From positions 80,429-144,428 of the forward strand of contig JADGJT010000009.1 of NCBI GenBank assembly GCA_027604005.1: 64,000 nt of DNA, read 5' to 3'. The notes below the pieces were generated by a model. It ran no database searches. It was given only the letters and a program-made list of their open reading frames with translations, and was not told the DNA's origin. The position numbers and the translations under genes were made by a program. This document shows, piece by piece, positions 40,034-52,556 of this stretch (positions are counted from its first letter, which is position 1; each line of letters begins with the position of its first letter). This DNA is from Dinochytrium kinnereticum. Taxonomy: Eukaryota > Chytridiomycota > Chytridiomycetes > Chytridiales > Chytridiaceae.

Positions 40034-43000
40034 ATGGGGCATCATCTTCATCAGCCGCAGCAGAAGTACGTCAAGAAGCAGGCAACTCACTCGTCCATGC
40101 ATGAGGTGTATCACATGCCAGAGTCGGCAAAGTACGAGTTTGAGAGACCAGTGGTGGTTGAGCAGGAGCCTTATTTAAAGGCAACATCATCCTATCTGAG
40201 TACTAGATCAGAAACTATCCCCAACCTTGCATCCATCTCCGTGAGCATCCCGACGGATAAGTCATTTGTGGATGCCCCGAACACTTTTGTGCATGATACA
40301 CCTCCCTCTGGTGTGCGCTCAATGGCTATCTCGACGTATGCGAATCTATTGGTACAGAGATTACTTCCATGGCGACGGGCACAGGCCGAATCGGGAAATA
40401 TTTTGGGAAGCATGGACGTCCCTATCACCCCACCGCCTGTTGCTGGCACTGCTAGCATATTACCGCAGAGCAACCCTGCATCGGATCAGGCATTTGTGGA
40501 GATTCCCGAGGGCCTGCGGCCGGAGATTTCTGGGCCGGTATATGAAGATGTCTCCGTGAGATATTGGGCGGGGAGGCTTTTCCTCCTCTCACCGTTAGAT
40601 GCCGACTTCTTTGATGAAATTGCCATGATAGCAGATGCTGCCTCACGAAAGAATCTGGATGAGACGCTCGAGCATTACGGTGAGTGAATTTATTACAAGA
40701 CTGATTCTGTTGTAACTTTTTGGGTCCTCAGCGCAAATGCCGTACTCGGATGCGGTCATTAATGCCATCTTTGCTGATAGTTCGACGCATTGGGATGCTG
40801 GTATCCTCCAACATATTCTTTCAAAGACTGATACTTTTCATAAAGTTATACATTACTCAGTGAAAGGCAATGGACAAATGCATCGTGAGCTCTTCACCCA
40901 GTACTTAACCAGCCGTCGACTCGTGTTAGAGATAGAGGATGGCAGCAGACAACATGAAAGGTTATTGCGTTTGCCTTTCGCTTTCTGCTTTTTCGTTTAG
41001 TTATTGTATGTGGCTTATACCTTTGCTGACCCCACTCTTCAGATACGTTAAAATCTCATGCCCATTTGAAACCCTTTGCGTTGAGGCCGAGGCCATTGAA
41101 TTTCGCAAAACTCTAAGAATGCCCGGATATGAAGATATATTGGTAGTGGTCAGTTTACAACTTCTATTTTATCTTCTTCCATCCATACTTTAATTGTTTA
41201 CCTTACTTTAATTCACAGGAAGAAGATAACGTGAAGAATTCTGATGATCCAAAGCTTCCCCCCCACCCAATCCTTCAAGAAGACCCTAACCATCGCATCA
41301 AAATCCGTTCACCCCCTTCTGCCCTTTCCCGAGACACCCCAAAGGGCCTGGAGCCGCGGCCACCCCTCCACCCTCTTTCCTTTAATGCGGGAGAGGTCTT
41401 GACGTCTCTTCTTTTTAAGAAACCTGTCGATCCAAACAGATGGTCTGCAGCATTTAAGCTTCGGTGCCTAAAGCTGTTTGAAGGGGGTAGGCCTGAAGAT
41501 TATTACTCGGTGCCTTTAGACGCAGGTAATTGTAAAAGGACGTCGGATTTGCGGAGGAATGCTTCCCAAAAATCTGTCCAAAGTTGTGTGGATAAAGGAT
41601 GGATCGAGATTCGGAGACATTTTTTTAAACCTTCTCAGAGGAATAACCTAGTAGGTGCTAGCTTATTTTGTATGACATCGTCAATATGTTCTGACTCACT
41701 GATCTCAGATCTACAATATTCTCACACGGTTGCCACGACCTAACATCTTAAGCCTTGTGGACGCCAAGGTCTATACAACGTTTTTCTCCGTCCACGATGG
41801 ACCTGCTGATAGGTTATTCCTTGAGAGAGATCCAAAGCTAATAGCCGAGACCATCCGGTCTCGTCATGTGCATCATGTTAACGTCTGCTATGAGCTCTAT
41901 ACTTCTCTTAAAGGGTCATGGGGTGGCCCTCTCCTGTTTTTAAGCTATCAACCTGTCGAACAGATTCGGTTTTACTTTGGGGAGCAAATAGCTATGTACT
42001 TTGCTTGGCTGTGTAAGTCTTCGCCGTGTTTCCATCAAAAGCCACTTTATTGACTTTCGGTAATCGCTTTACAATTATCAAAGCCTTCTACACATATTTC
42101 TGTTGGCCAGCCGCTATTCTCGGCCTTTCAACCTTTATCTATGGCATCTACAGGGCTGTGAATGAGCCTCGGCCCGAACTGCGATTCCTGACTCTCTTCG
42201 ACAACGAACTCACACCTGTCTTTGCATTTATGATGAGTGTATGGGCTGCAGTATTCCTTGAAATGTGGAAGCGGCAAAATAGCTATCTTGCTCACGAATG
42301 GAATGTTGTTGATTATGAGAGAAGGTCGAGAATCCGACCACAATGGTATGGCCCTCGTCAACTTTCCATAAACCATATTTTTCTAAAGCATCCATTTTGT
42401 AGGAAACATTCCGGCAATACTCGTATCAGTCCCATCACTGACGAAATGGTTCCATATGAGCATAAACACTATCGTATTCTTCGAAGATTTATTGCGGCTG
42501 TGGTCATTGTTGCCGCTGCTGCTGTTAATATTTTTTTGGTGGGGTGCGTCATTGTTTATCGCGCGTGGATGAAGATGATTGTGACAGGACCGCTTTCGTC
42601 TTGGGTGGCGGGATTTACAGCTTCTTTGGCTTCGCTGGCTATTATCACCCTGTCGTCGCCGGTCTTTTCGTACTTGGCAAGAGTGTTGACGGATTTTGAG
42701 AATAATCGAACGGATAAGGGGTAGGAGTGATTCCTTTTCAGTTTCATCTTGTTCCGAAGAAGAAGGAAAAAAAAGGAAAAATGCCATCTTGCGAAAAAAA
42801 AAGAAAAGAAAAACGCTGTCATTTGATTAGCTGGCTGTTAATGACTTGCACGGCGTTAATCTAACTACCTGTTCATCATTACTGTGGTTGACATTCAAGC
42901 CATCAAGGTGATCAATTATTCCTCGTTGTTGTCTTCAATATTACAAATTACTTCAAAATTTGTATGGTTAATCTGCCATCCTTTTTTTAATAGACGGACT

Positions 43001-44423
43001 CATTCTAAAAAACTTCATCTTCGCCGTGGCAAGTATTCCTTTTACCCTAAAAACAAATCAATAGCTAACTCTTTTCAAAAAGGTGAACAACTTCCTCTCA
43101 GTTATGTACATTGCCGTCGTAAAGTCTGTTCTCTCCTCAGGCTCGGGAGGTTCACTTCTCCTCTTAGGTCAGTTTATTCCTCGGAAGTCAGTTCTTGCGG
43201 TACGGATCTAACCAAACTTATATCAGGCGTTTTTCCGGATGACTGTGAACTATTACTTGGGAATCGAAGCTGGTACAGGCATCATCGCATCCATTAGGTT
43301 CACTTAATTATCCTTTTTGTCCACCTATTTTTTTGTCTCCTAGCATGGCCGAGTTGATGCTTCAGATGGCTGTCATTTTTGTCGGATTACAATTCTTAGA
43401 GCAGCTTAAGGAGATATTTTTACCGTAAGTTGGCAACTGCTTTATTATTTTGTTTTATTTTTTTTTATTTTTTTTTTTGACTTTGTTCCCGTTAAGGCGA
43501 TTTTATTCGTCGAGAAGGAGACAGAGGCGTAGGTAAGTGATTACTAGTCGTATTGGGAAGGAGTTAACGCTTTAGTATTAGAAAGTCTCTCCCGAAGGAT
43601 GAGCCTAAGCAGTATGTGATTGATAGTGATAAACCAAAGTACACAGAGGAAGATCTTGGGAGGGATTATTTCCTCAAAGGTATTTATAGGATTTTCTTCC
43701 TTTCGCTAACCTTGCCCTCATTACAAAAACAGTAACTCAGTTTGGCTTTATCACTCTATTTTCTTGTGCCTTCCCACTGGCCCCGCTTTTCGCCCTCGTC
43801 AACAACATGTTCGAAATCCGAGTCGGTACGGTCATTAGCCATTCCCTATATATCTCACCCTCTCTTCAGACGCTTTCAAGCTCCTTGTCGATTACCAGCG
43901 TCCGTGGGCAAGGAGAGGTAAAGAAGATTTCCACTGCAAGTATCTGATTTGAAACCTAGCGCAAGGAATTGGACTTATCCAAGATCTTCTGCTCGTCGTT
44001 TCATACGTCGGGGTGATTACTAATGCCATTGTGATTGCGTTTGCGAGCAGCTCGTTTAAACGAGTGGTCGTGGATAGATTTCCGGAGGGATCGCATCTTG
44101 CTGTTAGGATTTTGTTTATTGTCATTTTTGAGCACGTTGTGTTTGCAATTAAGGTAGAAGATCGTGCCGTGCAGTTATCAACGACTTATTCCAATATCAT
44201 TTCCCCTTCCATAATTATGCAGGACTTCATGCCTCTCATCATTCACCCTATTCCACGCAGTGTTCGTATCGCTCAAGCACGTCAAGCCCATTTTTCGAGA
44301 AGAGCAACTGGGAAGGATGCGGAGTTTAGTGGGGGTGGGGGTAAGGACCATCTTGGATTGGCGGATGGGGGTGATAGTTTTGAGGTTATGGAGAGAGCTT
44401 GTGGGTGTTGTAGATGGTTGTGA
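40034..44423 (+). CDS. Anoctamin (TMEM16) family channel/scramblase
   Basis: Eighteen exons (40034-40679, 40732-40960, 41043-41148, 41219-41650, 41709-42012, 42084-42345, 42403-42720, 42900-42907, 42994-43028, 43083-43167, 43227-43272, 43344-43424, 43497-43532, 43582-43679, 43733-43825, 43870-43917, 43966-44153, 44223-44423) give 1071 aa. The anoctamin core runs from about 545: [124 protein letters not shown]. Family members are Ca2+-activated Cl- channels or lipid scramblases, and the fungal Ist2 branch tethers ER to plasma membrane. The order and spacing of blocks fit the animal-type core. The end of exon 3 is ambiguous by 3-6 nt. Confidence 0.93.
42900..42907 (+). other. 8-nt microexon in the anoctamin gene
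   Basis: The 8 bases CCATCAAG are bounded by an AG on the left and GTGATC on the right. They bridge a phase-2 exon end at 42720 and a phase-1 exon start at 42994. With them included, the protein from NRTD to KNFIF aligns without a gap to the animal anoctamin block I remember (HRT...LK-F-F). No longer open exon fits between the flanks. Confidence 0.7.
43029..43082 (+). other. GC-AG intron in the anoctamin gene
   Basis: The intron starts GCAAGT and ends AAAAAG. Using GC gives FIFAV joined directly to [11 protein letters not shown], matching the family block without insertion. No GT donor nearby keeps both frame and alignment. GCAAGT is the usual form of GC donors. Confidence 0.7.
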
Positions 44424-45037
44424 TGATATATCATGTTGTTAATTAGGCAGATGTCGGCGTTGGGTGTGATAATGTTTGGTGGGGTGATGAAAGTTAAGAA
44501 AACAACCTTTAAATCACCACCATTAAAAAACACAGTCTCAGATCCCATGTAATATCCAGAGGAAGAGAGAAACACAGAAAAGAAACATGATGCCATGTCG
44601 CTTGCGGGTTGAAATGAAAGGCGATTAGATTAAAGCTAGCACGTACATCACAGCCTCCGCAAAAACAAACATAAAAATAAACAACAGGCAAAAAAATGTC
44701 AATGATAGTAATAAATGAGTGGTGGGGAATGTGCATCAAACAGAACAGTCGCCGCTCAAAATATATAATTAGGATCACACGATGGGAAGAGACAAATAAA
44801 AGGATAGGCAAACAAGGGCATGGGCTTTAATTAACGCAGGTGATTCATAAAAACAATAATAAAACATCTTGCAAATGCTCTCTGGGTCTATGCTCCCGCA
44901 ACTTAACTTTCCCCCAGGTCGGGACAAGTGGTCGGTTAAACTGTTGCGTAGCGCAGCGCTATCATGCCCCCAGGTCGTCGTAGATAAGGGTAACAACGTT
45001 ACCTAATGAAAAGGTAATCCGATACTTAACGCTAAAA
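44424..45037. other. Convergent intergenic region
   Basis: 3' flanks of the anoctamin and PROPPIN genes. AT-rich, with no feature recognised. Confidence 0.5.
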
Positions 45038-47778
45038 CTACCCATCGTCCTGATCTCCTCCCCCCCAAGCCGCAGAAACAACAAATCCCTCGGCAGAAAG
45101 TCCTCCCTGACCTCCATCTCCCCCCCCGACTCCCCCTCCTTCAGCCTCAGCAGCCCCATCTAAACCAACCCCAACACCCCTATAAAATCTCACAAAGCTC
45201 TCCAAAACCGCATCCCTCGCAGCCCCACCCGATCCGGAACCCTGTGGTGTCTCAAAACAAAATTTATAAAAAGACCCATCAGCACAAACGCAAATAATCG
45301 CATTGGACGAAGTCACAGGGCCTGGTGACCATGTAGGAGCGGAGGGGCGGGTCGAGGTTGCAGTTAAGGTAGTTGGGTCAAAGTAGAGAGCACGGGATTG
45401 AGCAGCAGCTGGTTTGGGTTTGACAGATTCTACGGCTTTTCTCGCCGCTGCGGCGGGTCCATCGTCCGCTCTGTCTGAAGCCGCGAAGATGCAGATGCAT
45501 TTGGCTTCGACTGGGAGGGAGAATTGGGCAAAACTCCATTCTGATGAAAAGTATTTTGATATCGGGGAGAAGAAAGAGAGAGTTGAGAGGCGATTTGTTA
45601 GGCCCGATGTAAGGGAAGTACTTGGTTGGGGTTGGGAAGGATAGGGCTTTGGGGTTGAGGGTTGATGAGTTGGGTGCTTTGATGTATTGGACATGGAGGG
45701 AGCTGTCGAGCCGGATCGCAACGAGGGGGAAGTGGCCGGGATGGTTGGCCGAGAAATAGTCGGCGGGGCCTTAGATGATGGGGAGCTTGGTATAGTGTTC
45801 CCTCCCAGACCACTGATAACAACGCCACCGAGAGTTACGTTTCCTACGGGAAAAGCAGCCTGAGAGGCAACCACAGACGCAGAAACTGCCTGATCTGCCG
45901 CGGCCCCCTGCACAAAAGTAGGAGAACCCTGAGCCCCCACAACATTAAAAACATGAATGGTCCCCTTATCACTCGACACACAAAGCCTAGTTCCTTCAAC
46001 ATTAAACGCGATGCAGTAAATCTCGGCCCTATCAAGCCCCCTCCTAAGCTCATTCACAAGCCTTCCAGACCGTGCCTCGAACACCCGAATCAGAGTCCCA
46101 GTCTCAGATGCCGTCGCTATGAGGTGACCAGAGTGTGAAACCGTGAAACACGATAGGCCGGACGTGTGCGCCGCGATAATGGAGATCGGTGGATTAGGAA
46201 GCGGAGATGGAGGTGCAATGACAAGCGGAGATGCTCGCGATGACTGTGATGCTGCTGCAGCTGGAAAATGACTACCCTTCGAAGCAGATGTTGGTAAAAA
46301 ATGGGAGGCGGCAGATGTGGATGACGTCGGGTCCGCTACAGGGCCCAGTTGGAGCTCGCAAATTTGGACTTGACCGACCATGCGACCTAGGAATGCTAAG
46401 ACAGCTGTATTGGGACGGCCGCCGACGCCCGAAAGGGGAGAAGGGGCGAGAGAAACGAGGCCACGATCGTTTCGCATGGTTTCGAAGGTATGAAGGCGGC
46501 GGGGCCGTGGGGAGAAGGTGTAGACAGCCACTCGATTCCAAAATACAATAATTATCCTTTAAGAAGAATAGAAAATTAGCATAAGCATAAATGCTGTTAG
46601 AATGCCATCATTCTCTTTGCAGCATGCCAAAATAAAGATCGAAAGCGATTACAAAAAGGCTCGAGGCGGTAAATAAACTAGAAAGCAAATTGGATCAGAA
46701 ATGCTGCCAACCTATCCCTTCTCAGCTTGACAGCCTTGACCTCGCTCTTAAATTGCAGCTGCATAATAACCCTCCCTTTAAGGTCATCCCATATAATAAC
46801 CCGATTTGGCGGAAACTTGGGATTCCTCCCACCCCCAACAAGAGCAACATAATTACTCCGATACAGCATCTCCACAATTGCAATCCCACCGGGTCTATCC
46901 AGCTCAGGCCTCGGCGGAAGGGATGGAACCGCTATGTCGCCCTCAGCCCCCGATGAAGTCGGAGACAGGGGTACGGGAGGTCGTCGGAGTCCAAGACCGG
47001 GTGGAGAAGATGACAGTCCAGCGTAGGGGGATGTGGGGTCGTCATCAGCCTCCATCTCAAACCCGTAGTCATCACTATCATCCTCCACCTCGACAATAAG
47101 CGGCGGAGATGGAGACGGGGATTTGGGAACAGGCTCCGGCTCCTCCTTTTGGATAGATCCTGCGGTTTGAGGACGGACGGGAATATCATCATCTTCATCC
47201 ATGTATGGTTCACCTCCAATGCTTCCTCGACGTGGAAACCTTATGTCATCCACCTCATTATCAATGTCCCGAAGGTAATCAGACGATTTTGCAGACACTT
47301 CTTTCTCTGGTTGGCCTTTGGAAATCGCAGGGCCCTTCCCTGCTCGTCTCCGTCGACGCTTCCACTCCTCTTCATCCTGCGACAACGAAACCCTCGTTAA
47401 AGAAGGTACACGAGGCGGACGGGACTTATCATTTCCGCCAACTTCATCTTCCCCTCTATCCATTCGGCCCTTCAAAGACTCTGAGGAGGATGCAGATGTG
47501 AATGTGGGGTTTGCAGAGCGGAACGGAACGTGCTCTCTCCTCGCGCGCTCATGAAGTGGGTCCGTGTTGTAAATGCGGAAACCAGCAACCGTCCCGACCC
47601 CAAAACAAGAGGCATCCTGGTTGAAACCGGCAAAGAGGAGACCTTGCGCGGCGTTGTAGACTTCTGAGGCGGCGGTTGCGGAGGAGGAGGTGGACGCTAT
47701 GGCTGCTGAGGAGGAAGAGGAAGACTTATGGGCGGTGGATACGTTTGGGTGATGGATGGGTCGATGCGTGAGGTTCAT
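45038..47778 (-). CDS. PROPPIN (Atg18/WIPI family) with large insertions
   Basis: Two exons (47778-46712, 46556-45038) give 861 aa, about twice the usual PROPPIN. Blade 1 ([29 protein letters not shown]) is followed by about 210 disordered residues, then blade 2 ([34 protein letters not shown]). The intron join restores [19 protein letters not shown]. The phosphoinositide-binding motif LRRG is present at about 526 ([17 protein letters not shown]), followed by [10 protein letters not shown]. PROPPINs bind PI3P and PI(3,5)P2 on phagophores or vacuoles in autophagy and membrane fission. LRRG plus DRAEIY resembles the WIPI3/WIPI4-Hsv2 side, but the subclass is not certain. A second disordered loop lies at about 590-690. 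Confidence 0.88.
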
Positions 47779-48304
47779 TCTGCGGTGCTTTGGTGGCTCC
47801 CTCTGCGCTCAGGTGGTGTTTCAATGGGGAGGGGTGATATCAATGTGTGTATGAGTGAGGATGTCGGGGGTCGATTTTGTGAGTTTGTGGAAAATCGGCT
47901 GATTCTTGATGGCAACAACGCATGCATTCAGCCTTGCCCCCAACCAGATGCTCTCTTTCACGGGTGATAAGGATGGGTCGTAGATGGAGTAATGATATAA
48001 CGAGGATTCATGGATGGGAAGATATACCCTCTTTCGCCAGAATCGCCAGTTTGCCTATCTTCTCCTGCATCGCATAACATGCGTGGACTGTTGTAGAGGT
48101 GCATGACATTTACACCATCACAGCGATGACATTATAGACGCATGTGCGCTTAAATGGTGTATGCAGTATACTGTAACTAGCAGGCTGATAAAGTTGTCAG
48201 GTGAAAAGATCTCTGTGCCAGATCCGCAACGCTCATTGATGGAATCCCTGACCCCACACGAAGAGGAGGAAGGACTACCACCGGCACGAGCGAGAAATAG
48301 CGAT
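47779..48304. other. Divergent promoter region
   Basis: Lies between the PROPPIN and prephenate dehydrogenase genes. An in-frame upstream ATG at 48161 would add 48 residues to the dehydrogenase. Confidence 0.4.
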
Positions 48305-50298
48305 ATGTCAGAGGATGCAGCCGTTGATTTTAATGCCGCTGCAAAGGAGGCTATTCACGTCGGCATCATTGGCATGGGCGATATGGGAAGACTGTATGCT
48401 AGAAGCATCTCCGCTGCCGGATGGACGTGCGTGGCTCTTTTTCATGCATCCTGATTACCTTACTGCTTTTGACATATGTTTTCTGTTGTTATGGAAAGGG
48501 TTCACGTTTGCGACGTACCTGAACAGTTTGAGAGGATAAAGAAGGAGTTTGAGGGTTTGCCTCAACTGTCGCAGGCTTTTTCTAATGCTCGCTACTTTTA
48601 GGAACGCCGCGAGTTATTGTATGGAAAGATGGATATGCGGTGTCGAGGAGGTGCGATTATATCATATACTCTGTCGAAGCAAGTAGTTTGGATAAGGTGG
48701 TTGGGATGTTTGGGCCAGGTCGGGAACTTCTCATCTTTATTTCTCTTCTCTAACGAATTCTTGGGTTTCTTGCTTCTTCATCTCAATTTTTGTTTGGTTC
48801 TTTTGTTTCAAACTGTTTCGTTAGCTACAAAGCTGGGTGCAATTGTTGGAGGACAGACCTCGGTAAAGGAGCCGGAAATACAGGCTTTTGAAAAGCATCT
48901 TCCTGAGGATGTGGCTATTGTTACGGCACATTCAATGCACGGGCCATCCGTGGATCCCACCACCCAAGCAATGGTACCATCAGCATATCCTATAGTTATG
49001 TAATAACTGGTATTAACTGAGATTGTTAAAAGGTTATCATAAAGCATCGAGCTGATGAAAAGCGGTTTCGCCTTGCTTGCGAAGTGCTGTCTAGTCTCGG
49101 GTCTCAAATAGTTCATTTGACGCATAAGGAGCATGATGCTATTACTGCTGATACTCAGGCTGTTACTCATGCTGCATTTTTGAGGTTTGGATCTATCTCT
49201 GTGCGTGGGGGAACGATCTACTGATGCTTTTTGTGATTTAGTATGGGGCACGCGTGGGCAAGTGCTGGTCATTATCCGGTTAGTTTTTCATTTTCTACTT
49301 GTCCTGCCTTCTTTAATGTTTTCTAACTGAAGATTAGTGGGAGGAGCACGTTGATGGCATCGATAGCGTCAAAATCCACCTAACACTCCGTATATTTAGC
49401 AATAAATGGCACGTTTACGCTGGTGAGAGACATACAGTTACTTCCGAAGAACATCTGTTAAAGCCCAATTACCAGGCCTAGCCATTTTAAATCCTAGCGC
49501 TCGAATTCAGATTCGCCAGTATGCTCGATCCGTCTCAGAGATATTTTCCTTAATGATTCAGCATCGATATCAAGAGTTGACAGATCGTGTAATGGAGGTA
49601 CATTCCACCCTCATCGTTTAAAACATCATGCCTGACTGCTTTAGGCTGGACAATATGTCTTTGGTATCCCTAAATCTACGCACCCCGCTACTGAAACCGC
49701 CGTTTCCTCGACGGCGACAAATGCGATCCTCTCTCAAGAGCTGATCGATGATTTTGCTCGCTCTATGGTACCTTCCTCACCCTCGTCGTTAAAGCGACGG
49801 AAGCTTGATGATGGTGTCGTGGTTGGGAAGAGGAACTCCCATCTATCGCTTCTCGCTATCGCTGATTGCTGGAAACAGCTTGGAATGAACCCATACGATC
49901 ACCTCGTCTGTAGGACGCCAGTATTCGGGCTTTGGATGTGAGAGTTGCCTCCTCTTCTTCTGCCACTCACATGTGTTTTTTCATTTAGGGGCATCACAGA
50001 ACACCTATTTCGATCTCCCAAACTCCTACAATCAGCCATCAATGCCTCACTTCATGAAGTCGACACCCGTCCTGAGGATATGCGCTTCGTGGCATCTGTG
50101 AATGCTTGGGCCGAGTGCATTGATCAACAGAATTTTGAAGCCTATCGAGCGAGGTTTGAGGACGTGCAGGGGTTTTTTGAAGGTCGGAGAAGGAGAGGAG
50201 AAAGAGTGGAGGGGAAGGAAGGAGAGGAGGGAGAGGAAGGGAGGGTTTGGAAAAGGTTGGTGGGTGTTGGGAGGGGAATGATTGGGAGGGTGGGGTGA
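48305..50298 (+). CDS. TYR1: Prephenate dehydrogenase (tyrosine biosynthesis)
   Basis: Ten exons (48305-48426, 48499-48554, 48602-48718, 48825-48973, 49033-49184, 49242-49278, 49338-49422, 49476-49597, 49645-49937, 49989-50298) give 480 aa. The dinucleotide-binding loop is GIIGMGDMG. Downstream blocks are EASSLDKVVGMFGP, GGQTSVKEPEIQAFEKHLP, HSMHGP, HKEHDAITADTQAVTHAAFLSMG, LRIFSNKWHVYAGLAILNPSA and SHLSLLAIADCW, all as in yeast Tyr1. The enzyme converts prephenate to 4-hydroxyphenylpyruvate with NAD(P)+. I prefer ATG 48305 because MSED just before the nucleotide-binding strand resembles the yeast start; ATG 48161 is in frame and possible. The last 40 residues are Glu/Gly/Arg-rich and specific to this gene. 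Confidence 0.93.
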
Positions 50299-50385
50299 TC
50301 AAGACAGGTGGTCTACGAAATAAAATTAAGTAACTGACTGGTGGCTTACTCGTCTGAAAAGAGTCGCGTGTGTCGGGGAACCAGA

Positions 50386-52401
50386 ATGGCTTTGCCTCCC
50401 AGAGGGCAACCTCATTCCCCACCCACCCCCCATGAGCTTCCTCCACCCTACTTGCCTTTGCATAAATCGTATCTCACCAACTTTCTCTCTTCCCTCATCC
50501 CCTGCCTCTCCTGCCTACCGCTCCACCGCCCTCTTTCCTCATACCTTGTCGCCGACCACAAACAAATGACGGCTTTACTCCGTGATCCCAAGATATATAC
50601 GATCCCAAGCGGGCCTGGTCAGACTGCGTCATCGCCGGCTGTGCTTGGGATTACGATGGAGGGGGGAAGGAGCTGTGTAGTTGCGGGGGCAAATGATGTT
50701 GTTATGGTTTTTGATGGAGAACGGGGAGAGGAGTTTGGGAGGTGGTGCTATGGGGCTGGAGTGGATGGTGAGGAGGTTATAGTGGATTTGGGAGAGGTGA
50801 GTTTTGGTTTGTTTTGGTATGGCTACCCTTGATTGCTTCAATCGGACGCGGTGAGATCAGAACTCAATGCTTCTGACCATGCGAAATATGTGCTTTGGGA
50901 ATGGATGCGTTTTATATTCTTTCTATTCTTGTTTCTTACGAAAGAAGGGCTACTGATTAGTCCAACATTTTCATGGCTATGCAGGCGAAGAACAATCGAA
51001 TTCACGACATTGCGCAGTTTACTACCAATACTAGCCTCAACCTTCTAATCTCCGGCTCCGACTCCACCTTTCGCCATTATTCTCTTCCCTTTTCCGTCTT
51101 CGGTCCTTACCCTCCGACTCCATCACCCTCTATCCTTCGCGTCCAAACCTTCCAAACTCCTTCTACTGCCTTTTCCCTTGCTTGCTCATCCTCTGGGGAC
51201 TTCGCTTTCGCAGGGTGTGCTGACGGGTCAATCCTGCAGTTTAACGTGTCGAGCGGGCAAATCACAAAGAATCTTATTGGGCATGGCCCGCAACCAGTCT
51301 GGGATCTTTGGTGGACCAACGGAAGGATTTATAGTGCTTGTTTTGATAGGACGGTTGCAGAATGGGATGTCATGGATGAGACGAAGCAGGAACCGAGACG
51401 TGTTTGGAGGTTTGGAGAGGGTGTGAACTCTGTTTGCATTTTAGATGTGGCAAGATCTGTTTTGGCTGAAAGGGCTTCCATTGGTCGGCATCGCCGGTCG
51501 TCATCGGAGGTCAAGGATGTTGAGTTTTTGTCGATGCTTAGGAGGGACCGAGATGTGAGGTTGTTGGATGATGATCGTGTTGGGACGCCCGGCGTCATGG
51601 GCGTGACTATTCCGCGTAGTTCGGTTCCGCGATCTTCGTCTTATTCTCCTTCTCGTCGGGGGGGCGACGAGTTTGAAGAAGATACCACTCCATCGACCTT
51701 TCGGCACCTCTTGGTTGGCTTAGAACGAGGAAATATTGTCGAGCTGGATATTACTGAGGACCCTACTATCACCTCCCCTCTTTTGAGCAGCATTGTGTCC
51801 AGAACGCCACCAGATTCGCCTGTTTCATTTATGCCACTCTCGCCACCGTCTTTGAGGGGGGTTGAAGCTGCCTCGATGAGATCTAGGGGCGAATCAATGG
51901 CCGTATGGGCATCGCCAACCTCAATTAGGAGAATGAAGGCTACCAGGCCTGTTTTGCATGTTGGACATACAGGGTTCGTCACGTCGATTCAGTCTACTGG
52001 GGAGAGTGGGTGGTTTTTATCTGGGAGCGAGGATGGGACTGTGAGGCTTTGGTGTGTTGGGTCTGGAGGGAAGAGAAGTGGTAGTGGGAGGATTTTGCAT
52101 TCGCAAAAGGTATTATTGAGTTGAAAAGGGTACTTTTATTTGTTTAATACGACTTTCTTTCTTTTCTTTTTTCTAAAAGGTCCCTGGAAATGAGATTTAC
52201 TCGCTGTCGCTAATGAAGGTTCCTCGGACCCTAGGACCTGAAAGTGCAGGAGAGAAGGAGAAGCAGATGCAAATGGTTGCTGTTCCTGGACGCGGTGGAA
52301 GGACAGAAGAAGGGATGATGGTTGTTCTTGTTCCGGGGGGAGGAGGGCTGGTGCGTGAGGTTGTGTCGGCATCAGCGGTGGCGATGGGGATGGAGGAGTA
52401 G
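50386..52401 (+). CDS. WD40-repeat protein of unknown role
   Basis: Three exons (50386-50796, 50985-52109, 52180-52401) give 585 aa. Recognisable WD-type strands include LGITMEGGRSCVVAGANDVVMVFD, LNLLISGSDSTFRHYSL, GDFAFAGCADGSILQFN, PVWDLWWTNGRIYSACFDRTV-like blocks, and a classical last repeat (VGHTGFVTSIQSTG...FLSGSEDGTVRLW). Between blades is a long Ser/Arg-rich loop (about 300-400). The N-terminus is Pro-rich with a short hydrophobic stretch. The fold is a beta-propeller scaffold. No specific orthologue is recognised. It follows prephenate dehydrogenase by about 90 bp and precedes the WSC gene by 155 bp on the same strand. Confidence 0.75.
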
Positions 52402-52556
52402 GCCCTCATACACGTCCAGTGTATAGGTTTTAGGGGCGTTTATAAATAAATGTATTTTCTTGAATTGTGGCAGTGGGGTTTCTACCAAGTGCCTAATTCA
52501 AGCTCACCACTCTGCCGCTGGAATCAAATCACCAGATTCAGCTGACCAACACCAAG

